A DNA stretch of 41,481 nucleotides. It comes from Methylobacterium haplocladii (lineage in GTDB: Bacteria; Pseudomonadota; Alphaproteobacteria; Rhizobiales; Beijerinckiaceae). Below are positions 8,701-15,540 of the stretch, piece by piece. The stretch's first letter is position 1, and every line of letters begins with the position of its first letter. Below the pieces are notes generated by a model. It was not told the DNA's origin and did not search any database. It saw only the letters and a list, made by a program, of their open reading frames with translations. Both the position numbers and the translations under genes were made by a program. Location of the stretch: positions 1 through 41,481 of the forward strand of contig NZ_BJZT01000022.1 in NCBI RefSeq assembly GCF_007992175.1. Direction: 5' to 3'.

Positions 8701-9102
8701 TGGCAGGAGGTCGACGAAGACCTGCTCGCCCGCCTCCTGCAGGTTGACGCGAAAACCCCGTTGGAGGGCGAGGCGCAGGGCGGTGCCGTCGGGGTCGCGC
8801 CGCACGATGCTGACGAAATCCGGCATCCCCGCCGCGATCCGCTCCGCCCCCCCGGCGACCGCCTCGCCGAAGCCGAGCGCCAGCACGGTGCCGGACAGGC
8901 GCGCCTTGACGGCGACCGGCGTATCGAAGGTCAGAACGATGCGGCCGTAGCCGCCGGGCTGGCTGCCCTTGGCCGAGACGAGGCGGGCGGCTTCGGCCGG
9001 GGCGGTGGGGAGACAGGCAGCGAGCAGGGCCGTCAGCGCGACGAGCCGCCGGGCAGGGCGCGTCCTGCCGAGCCGCCTCTCGCCATCGGCTCGCCACCCC
9101 AT
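5725..9102 (-). CDS. Large secreted TPR protein with AMIN-like N-terminus
   Basis: This encodes a protein of about 1,125 residues that I do not recognise as a named gene. It begins with a basic region and a hydrophobic signal sequence ending near AEA, so it should be exported. A beta-rich segment follows (GGYGRIVLTFDTPV, FVSIVRRDPDGTALRLAL, FVDLLPETW) that resembles an AMIN-type domain. Next come a helix with REAEAALR, a second similar strand-rich block, and an Ala/Pro/Lys linker around residues 290-340 encoded partly by a 24-base tandem repeat. The C-terminal half is helical, Ala/Leu/Arg rich TPR-like repeats (ALGRLYAEAGRW, LWRGYIAARQGRW). ATG at 9102 gives the best signal peptide. ATG at 9147 or GTG at 9156 are alternatives. 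None has a strong ribosome site. Confidence 0.85.
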   Translation of the reverse strand: MGWRADGERRLGRTRPARRLVALTALLAACLPTAPAEAARLVSAKGSQPGGYGRIVLTFDTPVAVKARLSGTVLALGFGEAVAGGAERIAAGMPDFVSIVRRDPDGTALRLALQRGFRVNLQEAGEQVFVDLLPETWAGLPPSLPPEVVAELGRRAREAEAALRASKPAPQPKSAEVDVSHAPGRTRVSLKLPSDAKATFDEADEGPRLTLAGAWRIEDRAARGRLKPEIGTIRIENDGAGARLIAVPADGVTVETGRDAEEAVIDFLSKPAAVAKDAPSGDTVAKDVASDAMKNAEAAVPAKAPAAVPAKTPAAEPSRTEPAKADIRAAEVPPRRAGSGLVFPFTKTVPAALFERAGIATLVFETADAVTVPPPGSSGLVPLGPPQRVGPVTVLRFAVPSGSLVDLLPITEPRGWELAAGDGAAPSDSLLAKRSPGGRGRIGIGVGLPDPGSATWLDLDGERIAVVTAGGARRAGVSKPQRFVDFELLPSRVGLAVLALADDLTVRPDIDGVAIEREGGVAVSGVTRAAEPPVAEAGDLAVDREVWAVARRGDVGSMLRERYAAAAAASHSGRGAARLALAKALMANSLDIEALGVLAIASAEDPVLDGEPLTGLMRGIMTARIGRYDEAEKILATERFARNPEARLWRGYIAARQGRWGAADSNLNASQSVLDRYPDDVAAVLYAAASEAAVELGDWDGALRVSRAAGQGADALTRDRVALIRARIDEAKGGVAAALDAYDTLSAKAERPVAAAATLRAVTLAQTQRKLPLKNAIDRLETLVLTWHGGATENEALGALGRLYAEAGRWRQVFVTARRANLLAPDAPASRTMHEAAQALFEDLYLGERASTIGGVEALALYFDFKDFAPIGRRADEIVRRLADRLVALDLLESADELLEHQVAHRLTGPARASVAARLATIRLMEGKPLEALKVLEETHQPALGDDLRRARALLRARALSDLTRTDLALETIEGESGADVERLRADIFWGARRWREAGEAHEAMLGEVWRGRKPLDDAARADVIRAGIAYGLAGEGLGLERLKAKFAAPMAESPDARTFALLTRSDAPRTPAFRDAARRATSAETLGAFLTEYRKRYPEASVPERGTDGAAPRADAETATTPPG
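8158..8212. repeat. 24-bp tandem repeat inside the TPR gene
   Basis: Two 24-base units (8158-8181 and 8182-8205) differ at three positions, and a 7-base partial third unit follows. Read on the minus strand they encode repeated VPAKAPAA-like octapeptides, part of the Pro/Ala/Lys linker of the large TPR protein. Such in-frame repeats can change linker length without disrupting the gene. Confidence 0.8.
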
Positions 9103-9222
9103 CGCGTCCGTCCGAATTCCCGACCGTCCCGCAACGGGGACCGCCATACGCCACACTCGCTCATGAGTGTCACCGATCGGGGTGAACGCGCGCTTAAACC
9201 CCCGCGCTCAGGACGTCTTCAC

Positions 9223-9648
9223 TCAGGGAGTCTTGGCATCGGGCGCCTTGCGGGCGACGAGGCCGGGGATGGTCGTGCCGCTCTCCCCGAAATGCTCGAA
9301 GGCGCGCTTGCAGCTCCCGGCCGTGTCCTTCTTGTAGGCCTCGCTGTAGCCCAGCGACTCGACCATCAGCGGACCCTGCTCCAGATCCTTGATGTCGACG
9401 CCCATGGCGGCGATGACCTTCCTGAAGCGGTCGTAGTCCGGCTGCGCGTCCGGGCACTCGACGGCGACGAAGCGGATCATGCCGGCGACCTTGGCGGCGC
9501 CGTTGCGCTGGCGCTCGACGCGCGGATCGCCCTTGGCCTCGGGGGCCGGAGCCGCCTCCGGCGTGCTCGGCGTTTCGGCGGCTACCGGTCCGGCCTGCGC
9601 GACGGCGAGTGCCGCCGCGAGGCATGCGGCGGTCAGGGCATGCTTCAT
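9223..9648 (-). CDS. Small secreted protein of unknown function
   Basis: This encodes a 141-residue exported protein. MKHALTAACLAAALAVAQAGPVAAE is a typical signal peptide with an AxA cleavage site (described here in two parts: basic MKH start, then an Ala/Leu core). An Ala/Pro/Glu-rich spacer precedes a compact domain of about 90 residues. This has two cysteines (in VECPD and GSCKR) that could form a disulphide, and conserved-looking YDRFRKVI and CKRAFEHFG helices. The ATG at 9648 has GGGAGGA about seven bases upstream, which decides it over an upstream in-frame GTG. I do not recognise the family. It is on the same strand as the TPR and IalB genes but 125 bases from the latter. Confidence 0.75.
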   Translation of the reverse strand: MKHALTAACLAAALAVAQAGPVAAETPSTPEAAPAPEAKGDPRVERQRNGAAKVAGMIRFVAVECPDAQPDYDRFRKVIAAMGVDIKDLEQGPLMVESLGYSEAYKKDTAGSCKRAFEHFGESGTTIPGLVARKAPDAKTP

Positions 9649-9773
9649 CGTGTTCCTCCCGAAGGGATTTCTTCGCGCGGGCATGGCCTCGCGTTGCCAA
9701 TCCGTTGCGGGAGGACGCTGCCGTGGTCAACCCAAATGGGGTTGCCTGTTCAGCCCGGGAATCGCTGCCGCCG

Positions 9774-10502
9774 TCAGCCGCCGAAGGCCGTTGCGCGCGC
9801 GAAGGCGGCGGCAAAGCCTGCGAGCGGAATGCTGATCACCGTCGGCTCCTTCGCGTCCGGCTTCATCGCCGAGACGGTCAGGGCCTGCGCGGTCTTCATG
9901 GTGTCGGTGGCGAGGGTCGGCAGGCTGATCGGCACGAGGCAGCCGTCGGCGACGCAGAACGAGTAGGGCGCGCCCTTGCCGAGTGTCCGGTCGTCAAGCT
10001 TGAAGGTGACGCCCGACTCGATCTGGAGGCCGAACGGCATCAGGATCAGTCCCTCGGCACGGCCGTCCTTCGGCGCGCGCAGCTCGACGCTGAACTGGCG
10101 CTTGCCGGTGCGGCGGTCGCCCTGGGACTGGATCACGACGCAATCGGTCTGCGCGCCTTCGCGATTGCAGTTCATGGTCCAGTCGCCATAGGCCTCGCTG
10201 ACCGAGCGTGCGGCGTTCGGCCATTGGACCTTGGCGTCGGAGGCGGCGGGTTCCAGGAGCGTGCCGTCGCCGGCCGGCTTGGCGGCCGGCGGTTTCTCCG
10301 GCTCGACCGGCTTCGTCTCGACTGTCTTGGGCTTGGGCGGCGTCGGCTTCTTCGGGCGGGGCTTCGGCTTGGCGGCGTCCTCGGTTGCAGCCGGTGCTTC
10401 CGTCGCGGGGGCTTCGGGCTCCTGCGCCCAGGCGGCCGGCGCTAGCGTCGCGGCTGCGGTCAGTAGGATCGCCTGGAACAGGTGGGAGCGGATCGGAGTC
10501 AT
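9774..10502 (-). CDS. Invasion-associated locus B (IalB) family protein
   Basis: This encodes a 242-residue periplasmic protein of the IalB family. A signal peptide (MTPIRSHLF..., cleavage after AWA near residue 26) is followed by a Pro/Lys/Glu-rich linker to about residue 80. The IalB domain then starts with YGDWTMNCNREG and has TDCVVIQ, LILMPFGL, VTFKLDD, FCVADGCLVPISL and a C-terminal beta-rich end. The four cysteines in CN, DC, FC and GC are the expected disulphide set. The ATG at 10502 has GAAGG about eight bases upstream. Members were named from Bartonella erythrocyte invasion but are widespread in free-living Hyphomicrobiales, where the role is unclear. No virulence function should be assumed. 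Confidence 0.88.
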   Translation of the reverse strand: MTPIRSHLFQAILLTAAATLAPAAWAQEPEAPATEAPAATEDAAKPKPRPKKPTPPKPKTVETKPVEPEKPPAAKPAGDGTLLEPAASDAKVQWPNAARSVSEAYGDWTMNCNREGAQTDCVVIQSQGDRRTGKRQFSVELRAPKDGRAEGLILMPFGLQIESGVTFKLDDRTLGKGAPYSFCVADGCLVPISLPTLATDTMKTAQALTVSAMKPDAKEPTVISIPLAGFAAAFARATAFGG

Positions 10503-10760
10503 GGAACGACCTTCAACGACAGCGTGGGCGCCGCCTAGCGTTGCCGCGTGCCGCGCGCAATCGCAGCCGGGCCGAAAGTCTGGTGACGATGCAGGAATGC
10601 CGCGCTGACCTTGGAGTTATTCAAGACTGAGCTTGCGCAACTCTCCCGACTTCGCCGATCGGCCGTTCAAAACGTGACTGATGTTGGTGTGTGTCACCGA
10701 GCGAGCATTTGGCGCGATCTCCATGTATCGAGAGCGTCGCAGAACCGGAGGACCAACGGC

Positions 10761-11258
10761 ATGGGCGGTATCCACGCATTGTCACCCAAGGACGCGTCGG
10801 GTGCACCCCACCCGCTGGCGCAGTACCGCGGGCGCGTGCTGCTCGTCGTGAACACGGCCTCGAAATGCGGGTTCACGCCGCAATACGCGGGGCTGGAAGC
10901 GCTCTGGCGGCGTCATCGCGAGGCCGGGCTCGTCGTCCTCGGATTGCCCTGCAACCAGTTCGGCGGCCAGGAGCCGGGCGATGCGGCGGAGATCGCCCGT
11001 TTCTGTGCCCTGAGCTACGATGTGACGTTTCCCGTGCTTGCCAAGGTGGAGGTCAACGGGGCGGGGGCCGATCCGCTCTTCGTTCAGCTCAAGCGCGAGC
11101 GTCCGGGCCTTCTCGGGTCGGAGGCGATCAAGTGGAATTTCACGAAGTTCCTGGTCGGCCGCGACGGCCGCGCGATCGCCCGGTTCGCGCCGAAGACGAA
11201 GCCGGCCGATCTGGAAAAGGCTGTGACCGAGGCGCTGGCCGAGCCGGTGCCGGCGTGA
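10761..11258 (+). CDS. Glutathione peroxidase family protein
   Basis: This encodes a 165-residue thiol peroxidase of the glutathione peroxidase family (BtuE/BsaA type), likely cytosolic. It reduces hydrogen peroxide or lipid hydroperoxides using glutathione or thioredoxin. The peroxidatic cysteine is in NTASKCGFTPQY. The partner residues lie in PCNQFGGQEPG (Gln) and IKWNFTKFLV (Trp, Asn). The enzyme uses cysteine, not selenocysteine. The ATG at 10761 follows GGAGGA at ten bases. Length is normal. It stands alone, with small envelope proteins downstream. Confidence 0.93.
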   Translation: MGGIHALSPKDASGAPHPLAQYRGRVLLVVNTASKCGFTPQYAGLEALWRRHREAGLVVLGLPCNQFGGQEPGDAAEIARFCALSYDVTFPVLAKVEVNGAGADPLFVQLKRERPGLLGSEAIKWNFTKFLVGRDGRAIARFAPKTKPADLEKAVTEALAEPVPA

Positions 11259-11465
11259 ATTTCGCGACTCCGACGAGTGGCGGCCACTGACGCCGGCTGC
11301 TAGAGCAGTATCCGATCCGATCGCATCGGGCGAACGGCTCCCGATCCCTGTTATGGCCGGTATTCTTTCTGTGAAACGGTATCGGCGCCGGGTGGCACCC
11401 CAGCCCTCCGGCACGCATCTCGGAACAGCGCCCGTTTCATACGGCCTGCGGACAGGACACGGAAT

Positions 11466-11759
11466 GTGACGGCGTACAGCGTCCTCATTGCGGGAGTCAC
11501 CCTGGCATTGCACCGGCACGGAGACTTTGTTCGCAACGCGGCTGCGGAGTCGGATGCCGACATGCCGAGCGAGTGGCGGCACCGCGCCGCCGTCGCCCTC
11601 GCGATCGTGCTCTGGCTCCTGGTGTGGCTCGGCGGCTGGTGGCTCGGCCGAACACTCGAGTCGGGATCCGTCCTGCTGACGACGGTCGGCGCCTTCCTCG
11701 GCTGGTGCATCGGTCTCGGGTTCGCGACGCTGGTCCTCTATCTGGACGAACGCCTGTAG
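11466..11759 (+). CDS. Small two-helix membrane protein
   Basis: This encodes up to 97 residues with two strong membrane spans, VALAIVLWLLVWLGGWWLG and VLLTTVGAFLGW...ATLVLYL, joined by a short polar loop (RTLESGS). It ends with a charged DERL. I do not recognise the family. The tight Gly-rich hairpin superficially resembles small ATP synthase-associated proteins, but the context gives no support. The frame opens with a GTG at 11466. An internal ATG at 11562 (MPSEWRHR) would keep both spans and could be the true start, since neither has a convincing ribosome site. Spacing to the next gene is 97 bases. Confidence 0.6.
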   Translation: MTAYSVLIAGVTLALHRHGDFVRNAAAESDADMPSEWRHRAAVALAIVLWLLVWLGGWWLGRTLESGSVLLTTVGAFLGWCIGLGFATLVLYLDERL

Positions 11760-11856
11760 CCACAGCCTCTCCGCGCGTGGCGACAGCCGGACATTTCGGA
11801 ACTGTCCAGCTGTCGGGGCCGTTTGTCGGGCCTGTTCCACAGTTCGGAGAGCATCC

Positions 11857-12099
11857 ATGCGAGCCATCATCCTCGCGGCCGCGACGCTGGCCGCCCTGAG
11901 CGGCGCGGCTTCGGCCCAGACCACCATCATCGAGCGCGACGAGCCAGCCGTGATCGTGCGCGATCGACCGGCGGCGGTGATCGAGCGCCGGGAGATCGAG
12001 CGGGATCGGCCGCCGATCGGTGGTTGCGAATCGAAGACCGTCACCCGCACCGACGCCGACGGCGAGACCACGACGGTCCGGAAGGAGCGTTGCGATTAA
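11857..12099 (+). CDS. Small secreted acidic/basic repeat protein
   Basis: This encodes an 80-residue exported protein of unknown function. The signal peptide is MRAIILAAATLAALSGAASA with cleavage before QTT. The mature part has alternating acidic and arginine residues with short repeated pieces (VIVRDRPAAVIERREIERDRPP). A small C-terminal block follows with two cysteines, CESKTVTRTDADGETTTVRKERC. The ATG has GGAGAG seven bases upstream. The last codon and TAA stop (12097-12099) overlap the stop codon of the convergent motE gene. Similar tiny secreted proteins with a C...KTVxK...C end occur in this order, but no role is known to me. Confidence 0.75.
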   Translation: MRAIILAAATLAALSGAASAQTTIIERDEPAVIVRDRPAAVIERREIERDRPPIGGCESKTVTRTDADGETTTVRKERCD

Positions 12100-12959
12100 G
12101 GAACGCTCGGACGCGTCGGCGGCCCGGGATCGAGCGCCGGCAGCTCGTTCGCCGGCAGGCCGCCGGCGCTGGCCTGCTGGACCGCTCCGGCATCGACGCC
12201 GCGGGCGCGGTTGGCGAGAGCGATGGTGAGCTTTTCGGCCGGTTCCGAGCCCATGACGGCCAGGATCTCCGCCATCTTGCGCGGGTTCATGGCCAGGACC
12301 AGCGGCACCAGGACGTCGAGGTTGAGCCGGTCGAAGACGCGGCCGGCATCCTTCGGTTTCATCGTTTCGTACATCGTGACGATGCTCTTGAGGCCGGCGC
12401 GCTCGGCCTCGGCCTTCTTCGACCCGTTGAGGTCAGCCTTGTCCTCGGCTTGGCGCAGGTCGCCGACGCCGGTCTCCAGCTTCCGCTCGACCTCGCCGAG
12501 CATCTTTTCACGGAGGTCCAGTTCGTCGGAGCGCTGCTTGAGGGCGTCACGGCGGGTGGCGAGTTTTTCCAGGATGACGCGCTCCGTCGGCGAGGCCGGC
12601 TCCTTCATCACCGGCTGGTAGACCGGCGCCTCGGCGGGTTTTGGCGGCTCTGCGGCATTCTCCTTCGGCGTCACCGAGCCCGTCGTCGTCGGGTCCTGCG
12701 GCTCGTAGCCGGTGCGGGCGCTGGAGAGCACACGCGCGAAGTCCGGCAGCGGCGTACCGGGCGGCGGCGGCCCGGAGGGCATGCCGTCGGCGAGCAGGGC
12801 CGTCAGCTTCAGGACGAGCAGTCCTATCGCCGCCAGGGTGACGGCGTCGACCAGGCGCAGCTTGATCGGGCGAATCGGCAGCCCTGCGTAATGCTTGAGG
12901 CGGCGGACGGGCTTGGGCTGTCGGGGCGGAGCATTCGCCGGCGGCTTCGCTGCACTCAT
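12096..12959 (-). CDS. motE: MotE-family flagellar motility protein
   Basis: This encodes a 287-residue inner-membrane-anchored protein. A basic N-terminus is followed by one hydrophobic segment (about residues 36-56) and a Pro-rich periplasmic linker. A long charged coiled coil spans about residues 118-185 (RVILEKLATRRDALKQRSDEL). A C-terminal MgtE_N-like helical domain follows (MYETMKPKDAGRVFDRL, LVLAMNPRKMAEILAVM). This is the MotE architecture. In Sinorhizobium, MotE is a periplasmic chaperone for the motility protein MotC. Here no motC is adjacent, so the partner is uncertain. The ATG overlaps the DUF6468 stop by four bases (ATGA), so it is the last gene of the fliL-fliM-DUF6468-motE operon. 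Confidence 0.85.
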   Translation of the reverse strand: MSAAKPPANAPPRQPKPVRRLKHYAGLPIRPIKLRLVDAVTLAAIGLLVLKLTALLADGMPSGPPPPGTPLPDFARVLSSARTGYEPQDPTTTGSVTPKENAAEPPKPAEAPVYQPVMKEPASPTERVILEKLATRRDALKQRSDELDLREKMLGEVERKLETGVGDLRQAEDKADLNGSKKAEAERAGLKSIVTMYETMKPKDAGRVFDRLNLDVLVPLVLAMNPRKMAEILAVMGSEPAEKLTIALANRARGVDAGAVQQASAGGLPANELPALDPGPPTRPSVP

Positions 12960-13444
12960 GCGGCCCTGGCCCGCAGCCGATCGAGGGCGCGCTCGGACAT
13001 GGCCTGCGCGGCGGCGAGCGCCACGTCGAGCCGTTCGCTGGTGGAGACGGTCCGCACCGCTGCGGGCTTCGGCACGGCGACCAACACGGGCTCCGCCTCA
13101 CGGCGGGGTGCCGGCTTTCCGGCCTGGGCGACGATGGCGCCGATCCGCGCGATCACGCCTTCGCCCGCCGCGACATGGGCGTCGAGCTGGGATGCCGAGC
13201 GCTCGGCCGATTCGAGCCGCTCTGTCAGGCCGCGGTCGCATTCGTCGAGGGCCGCGCGCAGTCCGGCGATGGCGCGCTCGGCCGCGGCGCTGGCCGTGAC
13301 GAGATCGCCGATGGTCCGGCGCATGGCGGACTCGTCGGCCTTCATCCCCGTGATCCGGCGCGACAGCTTCACCGAGGTGAGGATGGTCGCCACGAGCAGG
13401 ACGGCGACGAGGACGTCGGCGGCGAGGGTGATGAAGAGGGACAT
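12956..13444 (-). CDS. DUF6468-type flagellar-cluster membrane protein
   Basis: This encodes a 162-residue protein with an N-terminal membrane span (LFITLAADVLVAVLLVATILT). A predicted coiled coil of charged and alanine-rich heptads follows (about residues 30-105), then a Pro-rich break and a final helix (LDVALAAAQAMSERALDRLRARAA). Proteins like this, grouped as DUF6468, sit between fliM and motE in several alphaproteobacteria. No function is established that I know of. It begins six bases after the fliM stop and overlaps motE by four bases, so it is translated with them. A structural role at the motor is inference from position. Confidence 0.8.
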   Translation of the reverse strand: MSLFITLAADVLVAVLLVATILTSVKLSRRITGMKADESAMRRTIGDLVTASAAAERAIAGLRAALDECDRGLTERLESAERSASQLDAHVAAGEGVIARIGAIVAQAGKPAPRREAEPVLVAVPKPAAVRTVSTSERLDVALAAAQAMSERALDRLRARAA

Positions 13445-13450
13445 GCCGGA

Positions 13451-14674
13451 TCACCCGTCGGAACGGTTGGAGGTCGCGGCCTCGAAGGCCTGCAGGGTCG
13501 TGCGAGAGCGGCGCAGGGGCCGGGCGATCTGCACGGCGATGTTGTCGTCGATTCGCCCGATCCGCCCCTGGGTCAGGTGCCAGTCGCCGCAGCGGACCGT
13601 GATCAGGTCGGACGCCTTCTGCTCGAACATCAGGGTGTCGCCGACCTTGAGGCCCATCACGCGGCGCAGGGGCAGGGTCATCTCGTGGAGCACGGCGTCC
13701 ATGGCGACGTCGGCCTGCCAGATCTCGGTGGCGAGGTGGCTTTCCCAGACATGGTCGCGGCCGAGCTTCTCGCCCATGAAGCTCTGCATGAGCAGTTCAC
13801 GGATCGGCTCGATGGTCGCGTAGGGGAACAGGATCTGCAGTCCGCCGCCGCGGCCGTCCATGTCGAGCTTCAGGTTGATCAGGATCGCGGCGTTGGCCGG
13901 CCGCGTGATCGTGGCGAAGCGCGGGTTGGTCTCGATCCGGTCGATGGCGAAGCGCACCGGGGAGAGCGGCTGGAACGACTGCTCCAGGTCCGTCAGGATG
14001 ATCTCGACGAGACGGCGCACGAGGTTCATCTCGATCGTCGTGAACGGCCGCCCGTCGAGACGGGTCGAGGTGCCGCCGCGCTTGCCGCCGAGCAGCAGGT
14101 CGAGGGTCGAGTAGGCGAGGGTCTGCTCGACGGTGACGAGGCCCGAATTCTCCCAGGCATCCGCCCGGAACACGCCGAGCAGCGTGGGCAGCGGGATCGC
14201 GTTGAGATAGTCGCCGAACCGGACCGAGGTGATCCCGTCGAGCGAGACCTCGACGTTGTCCTGGAAGAAGTTGCGCAGGCTCGTCGACAGCAACCGGATC
14301 ATCCGGTCGAAGACGATCTCCAGCATCGGCAGGCGTTCGTACTGGACGACGCCCGAATCGACGATGGCGCGGACACCGCCCGCACCCGAGGCCGAGAGCT
14401 CGCGCAGGGAGAAGCCGAGGACCGCGTCGATCTCGTCCTGGACGAGGATGCGGTCGTTGCCGGCGAGCTCGGGGAGGTTCTCGGTCTCCCCGTCCTCGAT
14501 CATCGTCGCCCATTCGGCGGCGACGTCCCCGGCATTGTTGGTCGTGCCCTGCTCGGCGAGCGCGGCGCCCCATTCCTCGGCGAGCGAGGCGTCGCCACCG
14601 CCGGTGCCGAAGCCCTCGTTCTGCTCGATGAGGGCGGCTGCCCAGTCGTCTTCGGGCTCGTCGGGTCCGGCCAT
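13451..14674 (-). CDS. fliM: Flagellar motor switch protein FliM
   Basis: This encodes a 407-residue C-ring protein that binds CheY-P and couples FliG to FliN. The usual N-terminal EIDAVLGF motif sits unusually far in, at residues 81-88. The CheC-like middle domain follows (about 110-300, with YLNAIPLPTLLGVFRA and LLLGGKRGG). The C-terminal SpoA domain (about 325-400) has LPLRRVMGLKVGDTL and the GRIGRIDDNIAVQI strand. Before EIDAVLGF lies an acidic extension holding DWAAALIEQ (10-18), EWGAALAEQ (34-42) and EWATMIEDG (54-62). The first two copies match the DxWAxALxEQ element normally seen at the start of FliN. It lies 39 bases after fliL in the same operon. Confidence 0.95.
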   Translation of the reverse strand: MAGPDEPEDDWAAALIEQNEGFGTGGGDASLAEEWGAALAEQGTTNNAGDVAAEWATMIEDGETENLPELAGNDRILVQDEIDAVLGFSLRELSASGAGGVRAIVDSGVVQYERLPMLEIVFDRMIRLLSTSLRNFFQDNVEVSLDGITSVRFGDYLNAIPLPTLLGVFRADAWENSGLVTVEQTLAYSTLDLLLGGKRGGTSTRLDGRPFTTIEMNLVRRLVEIILTDLEQSFQPLSPVRFAIDRIETNPRFATITRPANAAILINLKLDMDGRGGGLQILFPYATIEPIRELLMQSFMGEKLGRDHVWESHLATEIWQADVAMDAVLHEMTLPLRRVMGLKVGDTLMFEQKASDLITVRCGDWHLTQGRIGRIDDNIAVQIARPLRRSRTTLQAFEAATSNRSDG

Positions 14675-14713
14675 GGTGGTCTCGATCGCCTTCTCGCGCG
14701 TCTCAGGCCGGAA

Positions 14714-15268
14714 TTACTGGACGACGATGTCCTTGAAGAGCACCGCCTCGGCCTTGGCCGGGTGGATCGCGACGTTGACCCGCCGCAACAGCTCTTCCCG
14801 CAGGCGGTAGAGGCCGGCCGAGCCGGCGACGTCGCTGGCGCGCAGCTCGCGCATGTAGGTCTGGAAGGTGTCCTCCACCCGCGGCAGCAGCGGCTTCACC
14901 TCCGCCTCGACGCGGCCGTCCTTCAGTTCGAGCGCGACCTTCAGCTTGAGGAAGCCGCCTTTCTGCTGGCCGGGCTCGGGGGTGAGATTCACGATGAGGT
15001 CGCGGACTTCGAGAAAGGCCACGCCCATTTTCGGGCCGGCCTCGCCGTGACCGCCGCCGCCATGGGCGTCGGCCGCCGGCGCGCCGTGCGCGTCGCCATG
15101 CCCTTCGCCGGCCGCGGCGGGCTTCTTCATCATCATGTAGCCGCCCCCGCCGCCGCCGAGCAGCAGGACGGCGGCAGCGGCGATGATCACGAGCTTCTTC
15201 TTCGACTTGGGAGCCGCGGCCGCAGCGCCGTCCTCACCTTCGGGCAGCTTCTTGGGCTTCTTGGCCAT
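14714..15268 (-). CDS. fliL: Flagellar basal body protein FliL
   Basis: This encodes a 184-residue single-pass inner-membrane protein that encircles the stator at the flagellar motor. A Lys-rich cytoplasmic start is followed by the membrane span (KLVIIAAAAVLLL) with a six-glycine end. A His/Gly/Ala linker of about 25 residues with five histidines comes next, then the stomatin-like periplasmic domain (FLEVRDLIVNL, KLKVALELKD, LLPRVEDTFQTYMREL, LRRVNVAI, VLFKDIVVQ). The ATG has CAGGAG about eight bases upstream. It is the first gene of the leftward operon and is divergent from flgF. Confidence 0.93.
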   Translation of the reverse strand: MAKKPKKLPEGEDGAAAAAPKSKKKLVIIAAAAVLLLGGGGGGYMMMKKPAAAGEGHGDAHGAPAADAHGGGGHGEAGPKMGVAFLEVRDLIVNLTPEPGQQKGGFLKLKVALELKDGRVEAEVKPLLPRVEDTFQTYMRELRASDVAGSAGLYRLREELLRRVNVAIHPAKAEAVLFKDIVVQ

Positions 15269-15370
15269 GCCGAACGCTCCTGACCCGCACCACGCGACGA
15301 GACACGGATCGCGCGAAACGCGACCCCTGGCGTTAAGCTTTCCCGATCGTGGTTAACACACGCTTAAGTA

Positions 15371-15405
15371 CGGCAAAATCTGCCGAGTCGGACTTGCCGA
15401 CGGCA
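15371..15405. promoter_or_regulatory. CGGCA/TGCCG dyad cluster upstream of the flgF promoter
   Basis: Four half-sites occur in 35 bases: CGGCA (15371-15375), TGCCG (15381-15385), TGCCG (15395-15399) and CGGCA (15401-15405). They form one converging dyad with a 5-base spacer and one diverging dyad with a 1-base spacer. They lie 80-115 bases upstream of the sigma-54 site, the usual distance for an enhancer-binding activator. The equivalent Caulobacter operon is controlled by FlbD through ftr elements of similar composition, as far as I recall. Assignment to an FlbD-like protein is inference. Confidence 0.45.
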
Positions 15406-15483
15406 CGGCCTGCGCTGGGGCCGACTGCCTCCGGATTTTGGTTAACCATCTCATCCTGAACGGAAAAACCAAAAATTCGCGTT

Positions 15484-15498
15484 TGGCACGAGCCCTGC
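15484..15498 (+). promoter_or_regulatory. Sigma-54 (RpoN) promoter for flgF-flgG-flgA-flgH
   Basis: TGGCACG-N4-CTGC matches the sigma-54 consensus TGGCACG-N4-TTGC at all but one position. The essential GG (15485-15486) and GC (15497-15498) are separated by the required ten bases. It lies 42 bases upstream of the flgF ATG, leaving room for a start site near 15510. In Caulobacter the same four-gene operon is a sigma-54-dependent class III operon, so both sequence and context agree. Confidence 0.75.
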
Positions 15499-15540
15499 GG
15501 AGATGGTCGCGATACCGTTCCTCGGTTGGGGCCTGAGACC

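Noticed and set aside
6097..9966. Very long plus-strand open frame (over 1,280 codons) opposite the TPR gene
   Set aside because: It is a mirror of the minus-strand gene caused by high GC. The translation has no signal, domain or homology, while the minus frame has a signal peptide and repeats.
11270..11400. Possible degenerate copy of a dispersed intergenic repeat (TAGAGCAGTATCCGATC... region)
   Set aside because: It resembles a common Methylobacterium repeat in its first dozen bases, but the arms no longer pair well, so I could not support it as a feature.
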